Source: Enterococcus raffinosus (GTDB lineage: Bacteria; Bacillota; Bacilli; Lactobacillales; Enterococcaceae). Taken from it: DNA of 62,890 nt. Under the pieces are notes generated by a model. That model was not told the DNA's origin. It saw nothing but the letters and a program-made list of their open reading frames with translations, and searched no databases. The position numbers were made by a program, and so were the translations under genes. Shown here piece by piece: positions 45,901 through 54,023 of this stretch (position 1 is the first letter of the stretch; every line of letters begins with the position of its first letter). Where the stretch lies: positions 1 through 62,890 of the forward strand of contig NZ_JAHLOS010000028.1 in the NCBI RefSeq assembly GCF_018917525.1. Reading direction: 5' to 3'.

Positions 45901-48900
45901 GCATGAATTTCGTTGCCGTCTTTGGTTACGAATGCTTTGCCAGTTGCTTGATCCATCAACGTACCTTTGACCGTATACGTCTTACCGACTTCCAAATTCT
46001 GATATTCCACTTTGTCAACGATGGTTACTTTTTCATCTGCATAGCCTTCATTGGTACCCGTTTCCTTATCTTTGGCAGTCGTAGAGATTTCTGGAATATC
46101 TGGAATTTGTTTGTTGTAGACCGTGTACTCGAAGTTCAAGTCGTCGGCCTTCACTTCAAAGGTTTCTTTGAAGTCTGGTTTTTCATAGCCTGTTGGCGCT
46201 GATGTTTCTTCTAACGTGTATTCACCATAGGTCAAGTTATTAAAGACTAATTCTTCCCCTGCCTTGGTTTTTTCCTTCGCTACTTCATTTCCCTCAGAAT
46301 CCGTTAACGTAAATTCCGCATCCGCTATTAACTTATTATCTGTATCGCCTTCTTTGTGTTTCTTGATGGTGACTTTCCCGACTTCTCGTTTTGATGTTTC
46401 CTTATTGTAGACTGTGTATTCAAAACTCAACTTATCGGCTTTCACTTCAAAGGTTTCTTTGAAATCTGGAGTTTCATAGCCTGCTGGCGCGGATGTTTCT
46501 TCTAATGTGTATTCGCCATACTCTAAGTTGTCGAAGACTAATTCTTCGCCTTCTTTAGTTGTTTTCGTATCAACTACATTTTCTTCAGAATCCGTTAGGG
46601 TAAATTCCGCATCCGCGATCAACTTCTCATCTTCATCGCCTAACTTGTGTTTCTTAATGCTGACTTTTCCTTTTGGCGTTTCTGACTTCACGTTTTCTAC
46701 ATCATAGGTGAAACTCAACGTGCCTTCTTTTACTTCAAATGTTTGCTTGAAGTCTGGTTTTTCATAACCGGCTGGCGCGGATGTTTCTTCTAATGTGTAT
46801 TCGCCTAGTTCCAAGTTATCAAAAACTAGCTCTTTTCCGGCAACTGTCTTCTTCGTTACTGCCACACCTTTAGAATCCGTTAACGTAAATTCAGCGTCTG
46901 CGATTAACGCTTTATTATCGTCGCCTTTTTCTGTCTTCTTGATCGTAACGTTTCCTTTTGGCGTTTCTGACTTCACATTTTCTACATCATAGGTGAAACT
47001 CAACGTGCCTTCTTTTACTTCAAATGTTTGCTTGAAGTCTGGTTTTTCATAACCGGCTGGCGCGGATGTTTCTTCTAATGTGTATTCGCCTAGTTCCAAG
47101 TTATCAAAAACTAGCTCTTTTCCAGCAACTGTCGTCTTCGTTACTGCCACACCTTTAGAATCCGTTAACGTAAATTCAGCGTCTGCGATTAATGCTTTAT
47201 TATCGTCGCCTTTTTCTGTCTTCTTGATCGTAACGTTTCCTTTTGGTGTTTCTGACTTCTTATTGGATACTTCGATCGTTAATTCTAAATCATTTTCTGT
47301 AATTTCAATCTCTTTTGTATAGCTTGCTTTTTCGTAACCGGCTGGTGCTTCGGTTTCTTTTAAGACATATTTACCTAATGGCAGATTATCAAAGACTAAT
47401 AACTTGCCTGCTTCACTGGTCTTAGTCGCTACTTCCGTTTTGCCATCTTCTTCATATAAAGTGAACTTCGCTCCAGCGATTGATTTCTTCGTACTATCCG
47501 CTAGGTCGTATTTTTGAATACTTACTTTGCCGACTTTTGCTTCTGGCTTTTTATTTGATACTTCGATCGTTAATTCTAAATTATTTTCTGTAATTTCAAT
47601 CTCTTTTGTATAGCTTGCTTTTTCGTAACCGGCTGGTGCTTCGGTTTCTTTTAAGACATATTTACCTAATGGTAGATTATCAAAGACTAATAATTTACCG
47701 TCTTCACTTGTCTTAGTCGCTACTTCTGTTTTGCCATCTTCTTCGTATAAAGTGAATTTCGCTCCGGCGATAGATTTTTTCGTGCTATCCGCTAGATCGT
47801 ATTTCAGAATGCTCACTTTACCTTTCGGGTTTTCTGTTTCAGTATTTTTGAAGTTGAAGGTTTGGAGCGTTGCCGCATTCCCTGCTGTTACTTCAAATGA
47901 TAGTTTTTCTTTGGATACATCGTAACCTTCTGGTGCTTTTACTTCTTCCAATTCATACTTACCAACTGGAATATCTGTGATCGTTAACTCACCATTTGAC
48001 GCTGTTGGTTTACTTTCCGCCAACCATACAGTGTTTTTATCAGTATCCGTGATCTTGAACGTTGCACCTGCTAATTTCTTGCTAGCAGTCACACTGTCAA
48101 TTTTGGTGATCTTCACTTTACCTAATGGCGTTTCGGTTTCAGTATTCTTAAAGTTGAAGGTTTGGAGCGTTGCCGCATTCCCTGCTGTTACTTCAAATGA
48201 TAGTTTTTCTTTGGATACATCGTAACCTTCTGGCGCTTTTACTTCTTCCAATTCATACTTACCAATTGGAATGTCCGAAATAGTCAATTCACCATTTGAC
48301 GCTGTTGGTTCACTTTCTGCCAACCATACTGCTTTTGTATCTGTATTCGTGATCTTGAACGTTGCCCCTGCTAATTTCTTACTATCAGTTACACTGTCCA
48401 CTTTTGTGATCTGCAATTTACCTTTTGGCGTTTCGGTTTCAGTATTTTTAAAATCAAAGGTTTGGAGCGTTGCCGCATTGCCTTCCGTTACTTTGAATGC
48501 TAATTTTTCTTTCGATAGATCGTATCCATCTGGCGCTTTTACTTCTTCCAATTCATAGTTACCAATTGGAATATCTGTGATTGTTAATTCACCATTTGAC
48601 GCTGTTGGTTTACTTTCTGCCAACCATACTGCTTTTGTATCTGTATTCGTGATTTTGAACGTTGCGCCTGCTAATTTCTTACTATCAGTTACACTGTCCA
48701 CTTTTGTGATCTTCAAAGAACCTTTTTTTTCCGATTTCCTTACATTGACAAACGTAAATACTAAGAATGACTCTTCAAATGAAGTACTATCGACTGTGAT
48801 TTGTTGTGTTTGCGGTTGTTGGTCCTCATAACCTTCAGGTACAATTTCTTTAACTGTTAATGTACTATATTTTCCATTAATAGCATCAGTTAAAAGAGGG

Positions 48901-49985
48901 CCAACAATGAGTTCTCCATCAGCATTCGTATTGCCTCTGAAAATTAATTTGTTGTGAGTATTATCATTATCAAGATACACTTCAAATGTTATATTGCTTA
49001 CATTCCCATCAACTGATTCCTTTTTTATTTTGATACCCGTAGAACCCTTTCCACCACGAGATCCTGTTGATCTTAATATACACTCACTGCCATCCTTGGC
49101 TTTAACTTTTACTTCAACAATTGGTGTATTGCCATATTTTTGCTGTGCCACATATTCTTTATTAAGAAATACCGTAAACATTCCCGTAGTTGAATAATCT
49201 GAGGCTTTTTCTATTTTATAAAAGGACGGGTCTACTTTAATAGATGTGTTTGTTCCATTCATTTGGACTATGTTTATTTCACACCTGTCATAATCAATCT
49301 CCCTTTTCTGTATAGTTCCATCAATAACGTTACAGGTGCCATAATTGTAATATTCAAGAGAGCTTGAAAAATCCAGCAAATCCAGTTTGAATCCCCTATC
49401 TCCACCAAATGCTGCCCAAACTCCATCATCGGCTTGAATATTTATACTCCCTCGCTCTATACTTGAGCTATCCTGTTGTGTCAAAATCGGCGCTTTTGTA
49501 ATCTTAAAAGTTTTCGCAATATCTTGTGTATAATCACTTGATAAAACGAGCTGCGCTTCATCATTCGCTGAGTCCACTTTTGCTGTCAATGGTAAATCTA
49601 CTGCAAAAGAGTGTTTATCTTCTGTAACTTCTGAGAAATCCAAGCTGAAGTTTGAATCGGTCAATTTGACGATTTTCACTCCTGCTGTTTGACTTACTGG
49701 ATTCTCTCCTAAGGCAAATTCACTATTCAATGTAAATGTGACTGTCTTTTCTGAGGCATCCTGTACATTTTCAAATTCTCCGCTTAATGTTGCGTTGAAT
49801 GTTTCTTCTGATTCTACAGATTCTTTTCCTGCCGTATCTAAGTTTTGCAGGCTGATCCTTGGTGCTTGCTTTTCTTCACCAGTGGTTTCTTCTGCAATTG
49901 TCGTCACAGGTGCCATTAACGTATTTGCTAAGATAGCCGCTAAAGCTAATCCTGTAGGCAGCTTTCCTCGTAAAAACTTCTTCAT
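42984..49985 (-). CDS. Giant LPXTG adhesin with about ten SpaA and eight VaFE domains
   Basis: 2333 residues. Signal peptide about 1-31. A non-repetitive N-terminal head (about 35-310) probably binds the ligand. About ten SpaA-like domains follow (about 315-1290), in families of near-identical copies: three KITKVDSVT-, two KYDLADSTKK-, two KKTEKGDDNK- and two KKHK-type. Eight VaFE domains (about 1295-2270) alternate between a NEGYADE-type and a TKASES-type unit. LPSTG and then LPKTGT (near 2296), a hydrophobic helix and RRAKR end it; LPKTG next to the helix is the likely cleavage site. The stalk would put the head far from the wall. It opens the second surface operon. Confidence 0.92.
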   Translation of the reverse strand: MKKFLRGKLPTGLALAAILANTLMAPVTTIAEETTGEEKQAPRISLQNLDTAGKESVESEETFNATLSGEFENVQDASEKTVTFTLNSEFALGENPVSQTAGVKIVKLTDSNFSLDFSEVTEDKHSFAVDLPLTAKVDSANDEAQLVLSSDYTQDIAKTFKITKAPILTQQDSSSIERGSINIQADDGVWAAFGGDRGFKLDLLDFSSSLEYYNYGTCNVIDGTIQKREIDYDRCEINIVQMNGTNTSIKVDPSFYKIEKASDYSTTGMFTVFLNKEYVAQQKYGNTPIVEVKVKAKDGSECILRSTGSRGGKGSTGIKIKKESVDGNVSNITFEVYLDNDNTHNKLIFRGNTNADGELIVGPLLTDAINGKYSTLTVKEIVPEGYEDQQPQTQQITVDSTSFEESFLVFTFVNVRKSEKKGSLKITKVDSVTDSKKLAGATFKITNTDTKAVWLAESKPTASNGELTITDIPIGNYELEEVKAPDGYDLSKEKLAFKVTEGNAATLQTFDFKNTETETPKGKLQITKVDSVTDSKKLAGATFKITNTDTKAVWLAESEPTASNGELTISDIPIGKYELEEVKAPEGYDVSKEKLSFEVTAGNAATLQTFNFKNTETETPLGKVKITKIDSVTASKKLAGATFKITDTDKNTVWLAESKPTASNGELTITDIPVGKYELEEVKAPEGYDVSKEKLSFEVTAGNAATLQTFNFKNTETENPKGKVSILKYDLADSTKKSIAGAKFTLYEEDGKTEVATKTSEDGKLLVFDNLPLGKYVLKETEAPAGYEKASYTKEIEITENNLELTIEVSNKKPEAKVGKVSIQKYDLADSTKKSIAGAKFTLYEEDGKTEVATKTSEAGKLLVFDNLPLGKYVLKETEAPAGYEKASYTKEIEITENDLELTIEVSNKKSETPKGNVTIKKTEKGDDNKALIADAEFTLTDSKGVAVTKTTVAGKELVFDNLELGEYTLEETSAPAGYEKPDFKQTFEVKEGTLSFTYDVENVKSETPKGNVTIKKTEKGDDNKALIADAEFTLTDSKGVAVTKKTVAGKELVFDNLELGEYTLEETSAPAGYEKPDFKQTFEVKEGTLSFTYDVENVKSETPKGKVSIKKHKLGDEDEKLIADAEFTLTDSEENVVDTKTTKEGEELVFDNLEYGEYTLEETSAPAGYETPDFKETFEVKADKLSFEYTVYNKETSKREVGKVTIKKHKEGDTDNKLIADAEFTLTDSEGNEVAKEKTKAGEELVFNNLTYGEYTLEETSAPTGYEKPDFKETFEVKADDLNFEYTVYNKQIPDIPEISTTAKDKETGTNEGYADEKVTIVDKVEYQNLEVGKTYTVKGTLMDQATGKAFVTKDGNEIHAKKDFEAKTKDGFVELEFVITNGDLKGKTVVVFEDLYDGEKKVATHSDINDKNQSVDYPKVGTKASESTVGDKIVVKDIVSYEKLTVGKEYTVEGKLMDKATGKAFEVEGTAVTAKATFKPEAENGTTEVTFEFDKAAIEGKEISLVVFEKVLNADGKVIGTHEDLKDKDQTVEFGPDTPEIATSAKDGETGTNEGYADEKVTIIDKVTYKNLTIGKTYTVKGVLMDKQTGKAFVTKDGNEVHAEKEFTADKSNGSVELEFVVTNGDLAGKTVVVFENMYHEDVEVAAHTDIEDKEQSVDYPKVGTKASESTVGDKIIVKDIVSYEKLTAGKEYTVEGKLMDKETGKAFEVDGVPVTTVTKFTPEAENGTTEVTFEFDKKAIEGKEISLVVFEKVLNADGKVIGTHEDLEDPDQTVEFGPDTPEIATTAKDSETGDHEGYADEQVSIIDTVEYKNLTIGKTYTVKGVLMDKGSNQPFITRDGNEVHAEKEFVAESTNGSVDLEFVITNGDLAGKTVVVFENLFREDKQVASHTDINDKDQSVDYPKVGTKASESTVGDKIIVKDIVSYEKLTVGKAYTVKGTLMDKATGKAFEVDGKAVTAETTFTPDKAAGTTEVTFEFDKKAVEGKAIALVVFEKVYNAKGQLIGSHEDLEDKDQTVSFTPDTPEIATKAKDKGTAGNEGQAKKEVTIIDEVSYKNLIVGKEYTVKGVLMDKATNKPLLANGKEVHAEKTFTAKKPNGTVDLEFTFDGSALAGTTVVVFETLYTDNKEVATHADINDKDQTVTYPKVGTKASDSLVNDNVVIKDMVSYENLVVGNKYTVKGVLMDKSTGLAYLVDGKKVLGETTFVAAQTSGTVEVTFEFAKSALTKKETLVVFEQLFNSKGYLIATHEDINDKDQTVEVGDDTPGKPGLPSTGTGGKTRTYDYSTSTSRGSLPKTGTQNNPLFLVLGVIIIGTVLTMYLVYTRRAKRNH
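46676..47246 (-). repeat. Near-identical tandem 285-bp repeat in the giant adhesin
   Basis: Two adjacent 95-codon units encoding KKTEKGDDNK-type SpaA domains differ at only a few bases. Unit copies that alike can gain or lose a domain by recombination. Confidence 0.8.
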
Positions 49986-50261
49986 CTCTTTCCCTCCTGT
50001 TGTTCCTTATTTTGTTTCGGTAATGCGTGGTTGTTTTCATCCCTGAAGCTCTTCACTGGATTCCCCCTTGTTGTTAAATTAAGAAAAAGGCGCATTGAAT
50101 GATTTCATTGCTCCTTCTTGGTAGTAGTTGCGGTTTCTACCTTTTTTTAAAAAGACATCGCTAGATCAGTAGAGATGATTAAGTGATTTCTTTTCCCATA
50201 CGGTCCCTCTTTTCCCTCTATATTTTTTTATCAAAAATGGTGCGAACCATTTGATAGTTGA
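49986..50261. promoter_or_regulatory. Upstream region of the second surface operon
   Basis: 276 bp between regulator 4 and the giant adhesin. AGGAGGG lies before the adhesin ATG. The promoter is expected here, but no clear box pair was found. Regulator 4 probably acts on it. Confidence 0.4.
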
Positions 50262-51056
50262 CTAATACCCTTCTGATAATGAACTAGAAAAGTAATTGTC
50301 CGCCTCTGACTGGCATTCTTCTACTTCTTCGGTATCGTTTTGTTCATCTGAAAAAACTTCAAAGAAGCGTTCAGATAATTGGTACCCTCTGCCCCAATGT
50401 GTCCGGATCATATCCTCAGTGAAGCCGTCTTTTTGCAGCTTGCTTCTTAGATTTCGTATAGCATTGGACAACATCGCCATCTTCGAATCCGTGATCTCGC
50501 CGTCCCAGATGCGGACGCATAAGTCATTCCGCGGGACAATCTCTCCTTTGGCTGAATACAGCTCATTTAGAATTCGTTTCTCCATTGAGCTTAAGGAAAG
50601 CTGGGTATCGAATTGTTCCCATGTCAGCCACGGACTGCCATCCGCACGAAGCCCATGCTCTCCAACTGCCTGCCGTTGATTCATATGATTTTGTGTTTCC
50701 TTATAAATGGATTCCATCAGAAGCTCTCGCAATTCCTCAACACTTGATTCATTCGAGATCCACAGATTCAGCCGAATGTCCTGCGGCTTATTCTCAAGCT
50801 CATGTGCGTTCTTCCGAATAATAATCGTCGAAGATTTTTTAAGCACGGGCAAAAGCTGCTGCAATTCAATATCTGAAATCGTCTCACTGATGATCGTGTA
50901 GTAAAATAAATTGAAAAAATGTAGGAAGTCAGTTAATTTGACTCGCTTTGATAACAGGCTGCTTGAACTAAATACTTCATAATTCAAGTGCTGTAATTTT
51001 TTTTGGAATTCTTCTTCCGCTAGAACATTCTTAGTCAATAGTAGAATCGGTCCCAT
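50262..51056 (-). CDS. OmpR-type winged-helix regulator with pseudo-receiver domain (paralogue 4 of 4)
   Basis: About 264 residues, starting at MGPILLLTKN (51056), which has AAGGAGGGG upstream; a frame to 51092 starts too early. YTIISET is at the phospho-acceptor position. The winged helix (about 150-235) ends in IRTHWGRGYQL. An acidic tail (EEVEECQSEADN) of about 30 residues is unique to this copy. It is directly upstream of the giant adhesin and directly downstream of the response regulator gene, so it may link the sensor genes to the surface operon. Confidence 0.8.
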   Translation of the reverse strand: MGPILLLTKNVLAEEEFQKKLQHLNYEVFSSSSLLSKRVKLTDFLHFFNLFYYTIISETISDIELQQLLPVLKKSSTIIIRKNAHELENKPQDIRLNLWISNESSVEELRELLMESIYKETQNHMNQRQAVGEHGLRADGSPWLTWEQFDTQLSLSSMEKRILNELYSAKGEIVPRNDLCVRIWDGEITDSKMAMLSNAIRNLRSKLQKDGFTEDMIRTHWGRGYQLSERFFEVFSDEQNDTEEVEECQSEADNYFSSSLSEGY

Positions 51057-51251
51057 CCGTTTCCCCTCCTTTATCTGATCTATGTTTTTCAATTTTTTAA
51101 CAGACAGATTATATTATTTATCATAAATTAAAATTATTATTTGATTGATTTTTGCAAATATCATGTAGAAATTGACTGTTATCGTGTATTTTTTTGTAAA
51201 AAAAAAGGCCAAACAATTAATTTTCAATTGCTTGGCTTTACTTTATTCAAC

Positions 51252-51974
51252 TTATAAAAATTTCATGATCTGTTCCTTTAAACTCTTTTTCACGTTTCTA
51301 CTGACTTTTAAGGACTGCTGGTTCGTCATCACTACAAGGTCGCCGTCAAAGAAAACAACCTGTTCTAAGTTGATGATGGTCTGCTTATGAATACGGAAAA
51401 AACGCTGTGCTTCGAGCTTTTCAAGAAACTCTTGCATCTTCCCATAGGCAGAAAATTCTTCTGACTGCGTTTGAACGATCACCCCGCCTTTTCTCCCTAA
51501 GTTATTAGAATGAATCGCTAGGATACTGTTGATAGGTACAATCCGAAAACCGCCAGTAACCAGCTCAAGAGTGATTCGCTGATCGTTTTTAGTGATCGCT
51601 GCTATAATTGGGCGAATCTTTCTTTCGAATTCTTCGAAATCAACCGGCTTTACTAAGTATTGATTGGTTCCCACTTCAAAGCTATCTTGCATCAGCTCAG
51701 AATGGCTGCTCAAGAAGACTAGCTGACCGTCATAACCATGCTCTTCGCGCAAGACCTTCGCCGCTCTCATACCATCCATTCCTGGCAATTCGATATCAAG
51801 AAATAATAGATGATACTCTTTTTCTTTTTTCTCGTACATTTGTAGTAATTCTTCTGCTGACTGATAGACATGAGTCCGAATCTCAATGTCCATCGCAAAC
51901 GATAAATGAATGAGTCGCTCTCTTAACTGATTTCGATAGCGTTCTTCATCTTCACAAATTAAAATATTAATCAT
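51252..51974 (-). CDS. LytTR-family response regulator (AgrA/ComE type)
   Basis: 240 residues. The receiver domain (1-120) is intact with E8/D9, D60 in LFLDIELPGMDG and K109. A LytTR DNA-binding domain (about 135-238) has the usual FFRIHKQTIINL segment. Regulators of this class bind paired direct repeats before target promoters. It lies 12 bp after a sensor gene. It is the only intact response regulator in the window, serving two sensor-like proteins. No AgrB, AgrD or pheromone-precursor gene was seen. Confidence 0.9.
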   Translation of the reverse strand: MINILICEDEERYRNQLRERLIHLSFAMDIEIRTHVYQSAEELLQMYEKKEKEYHLLFLDIELPGMDGMRAAKVLREEHGYDGQLVFLSSHSELMQDSFEVGTNQYLVKPVDFEEFERKIRPIIAAITKNDQRITLELVTGGFRIVPINSILAIHSNNLGRKGGVIVQTQSEEFSAYGKMQEFLEKLEAQRFFRIHKQTIINLEQVVFFDGDLVVMTNQQSLKVSRNVKKSLKEQIMKFL

Positions 51975-51986
51975 GTTCTTGCTCCA

Positions 51987-53240
51987 TTATTTTTTATTCT
52001 TCAGGCTTATCGGTAAGATGATCTTGGTTCCACTTAGTTCTGGTTCTTCAACTATTTCATACATGCCGTGATACTTCTCCACGATGCGATGAATCATTTG
52101 AGATTCCTCCCACTGCTGGATCATGCCTTTTGTTCCAGCCGTTTTTAATTCTTTTGGATGCTGAACGGTAATGACTAGATGGTGTTGATCTGTTCTCATT
52201 TCCGCTTTAATCAAAGGCTCTTGTTCTGTCTGACTCGCCATTTTTACCGCTTTATCAAACAAACCACCCAAGATGACCGCTAAGTCCTTTTCATCTAATT
52301 CAATTTTCTTATTAATAGTAATTGAATAATCTAACTCAATCTTTTCTTTTTGACACTGTTCCTTTAATGAAAAGAACATGCTATCAACTACTTGGTTTCC
52401 TGTAAATCCAGTGCCACTATTGTCAAAGTATTGCTGATAGACGCCTTTCATATATTCTTTTACGTAATCGAGCTGATTTTCTGATAAGGCCTGCTCAATC
52501 TCCAAATAATGACGTTTAATATCATGCATCAAGCGATTGTTTTTTTCTAAATAGGCTTTATTCTGCTCCAGCTTGCTTTCTTGGAATTCTGCTTGCCTAC
52601 TGATAACAGTGTTTTCCTCAAAGATTTTTCTTGTCTTCTCTAGGTAGTAACAAAAATAGAGATTGATCCCGCTAGTAAGGATTAATATTGTAGAGATCAA
52701 GCCTTTCATCTGACTGGAGAATTCAAGGCTGGATATAATACTGAACGATAAAAAAGCATTTAACGTAATTAACAGCCAAACCAAGACATACTTTTTGTCA
52801 AAATAATTAATTAGCGGCTCTTTTCCTCGACGAAGATAATTTAGACTTATGAGGATGAGTTGTATTAGTATCTCTATGAAGCTGCCTTGACCGTTAGGCA
52901 TTACATGATAATTAACCGGTAGATTGATAAATACGACAAATCCATGCAAAAAATCAAGGATCACTCCTAATTGGAATAAAAAAGCAACAGCCAATATTCT
53001 ATTGGGGATTGTTCCTTTGAACAGGTACATTACACTTGCCATGATTACGACTGTCTTAAAAGCCGGCAGTAGATTATAGACATAAGAAAAATGAGTGAAA
53101 CCTACATTCAAGCTAAATAATATCAAGTACACGAAAATACTTTTATTTTTCCTGACTAATAGCAAATTAAATAACAAGAAAGTGATTAACGACATGTTAG
53201 CCGTGTCAAGAAGAACAATTATAAAATCAGGCATCCACAT
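51987..53240 (-). CDS. AgrC/ComD-like sensor histidine kinase with eroded ATP-binding motifs
   Basis: 417 residues. Six to seven hydrophobic helices (about 5-200) form the sensor part, then a coiled coil and MHDIKRH with H239. The ATP-binding domain is odd. The N-box reads GGLFDKAV (about 325-332), where family members have two Asn as in NLLDNA, and the G-box lacks GLGL. Kinase activity may therefore be lost or altered. It is about 65% similar by eye to the sensor at 54024-55304, nearly identical around the His box. Start is at 53240 or two codons later. It precedes the response regulator. Confidence 0.82.
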   Translation of the reverse strand: MWMPDFIIVLLDTANMSLITFLLFNLLLVRKNKSIFVYLILFSLNVGFTHFSYVYNLLPAFKTVVIMASVMYLFKGTIPNRILAVAFLFQLGVILDFLHGFVVFINLPVNYHVMPNGQGSFIEILIQLILISLNYLRRGKEPLINYFDKKYVLVWLLITLNAFLSFSIISSLEFSSQMKGLISTILILTSGINLYFCYYLEKTRKIFEENTVISRQAEFQESKLEQNKAYLEKNNRLMHDIKRHYLEIEQALSENQLDYVKEYMKGVYQQYFDNSGTGFTGNQVVDSMFFSLKEQCQKEKIELDYSITINKKIELDEKDLAVILGGLFDKAVKMASQTEQEPLIKAEMRTDQHHLVITVQHPKELKTAGTKGMIQQWEESQMIHRIVEKYHGMYEIVEEPELSGTKIILPISLKNKK

Positions 53241-53358
53241 CCCGTCCTTTCTAAAAAATCAGTGATTTCTGCTGATTCATCGCTCTATTCATATCTCCAT
53301 TATTGAATAAAGGTTGGATCTCAACTCTCTGATAGCGAAATTAGCCATTTTCTCTGCT

Positions 53359-53607
53359 TTAGATGTCTAAATAGTAAAAACTTATCCCACTTGAAAGCAC
53401 TAGAATGACGGATACCCCAACTTTCAATTGCATAGAGCAGTCAATACTCATTACCCCAGCAAAAATCAACAACGCATTGATAAGAACCATTAAGTAAATC
53501 AAAAGATGTTTTTTATTGATGGTTGTCCTATTTGTTTTAGTAAACAGTAATCCAACAGAAAGAACCACCGTTGATAAAGCTTTCATTGCAGCTGTTAAAA
53601 GAATCAA
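53359..53607 (-). pseudogene. Short membrane fragment of a third sensor protein
   Basis: 82 codons with two or three hydrophobic helices. INKKHLLIYLMVLINALLIF and VILVLSSGISFYYL correspond to the last two helices of the flanking sensors (DKKYILIWLLITLN and ILVLTSGINIYFCY). No kinase part. The start would be a TTG after GAGG. Either a vestige of a third sensor gene or a small membrane protein kept to modulate the intact sensors. Confidence 0.5.
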
Positions 53608-54023
53608 AAAAACACATCCTCAAAAAAGTAATAAACTGCTGTTAGACTAGCTATATTCTAAACAGTTTGATAATCAATCATAATTTCTACCATAATATAT
53701 ATTATCATTTTTTTATTTTTAATTAAAACGGACAAAGCAAACCATTTTTCAATTTATAAACATTATTTTATTAATCACAAACGTTTTATATTTATATCTT
53801 TCTCTAAAAAAGAAAAATTAAACATACATATAAACTAATCCCTCAATTAACCAGCGCAATAAATTTATTTTATCAGATCAAAAAAATTTTTTTCATTCCT
53901 CAAAAACAATTGTTATTAATTATCATTATTTATTATGTATTTGCCGTGCATCTACTTGCTCAACATTTTTCAAAATCCACAAACGTTCCTATTCTTTCTC
54001 GAGACCACGCCTTAATTGAACCC
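53608..54023. other. Very AT-rich spacer between sensor genes
   Basis: About 415 bp with no acceptable frame. It may be the decayed front part of the third sensor gene together with a promoter for the downstream sensor and regulator genes. No specific site could be fixed. Confidence 0.4.

Noticed and set aside
42984-49985. CRISPR-like pattern in the repetitive DNA
   Set aside because: The repeats are long, in frame and encode SpaA/VaFE domains; there are no short repeats with unique spacers.
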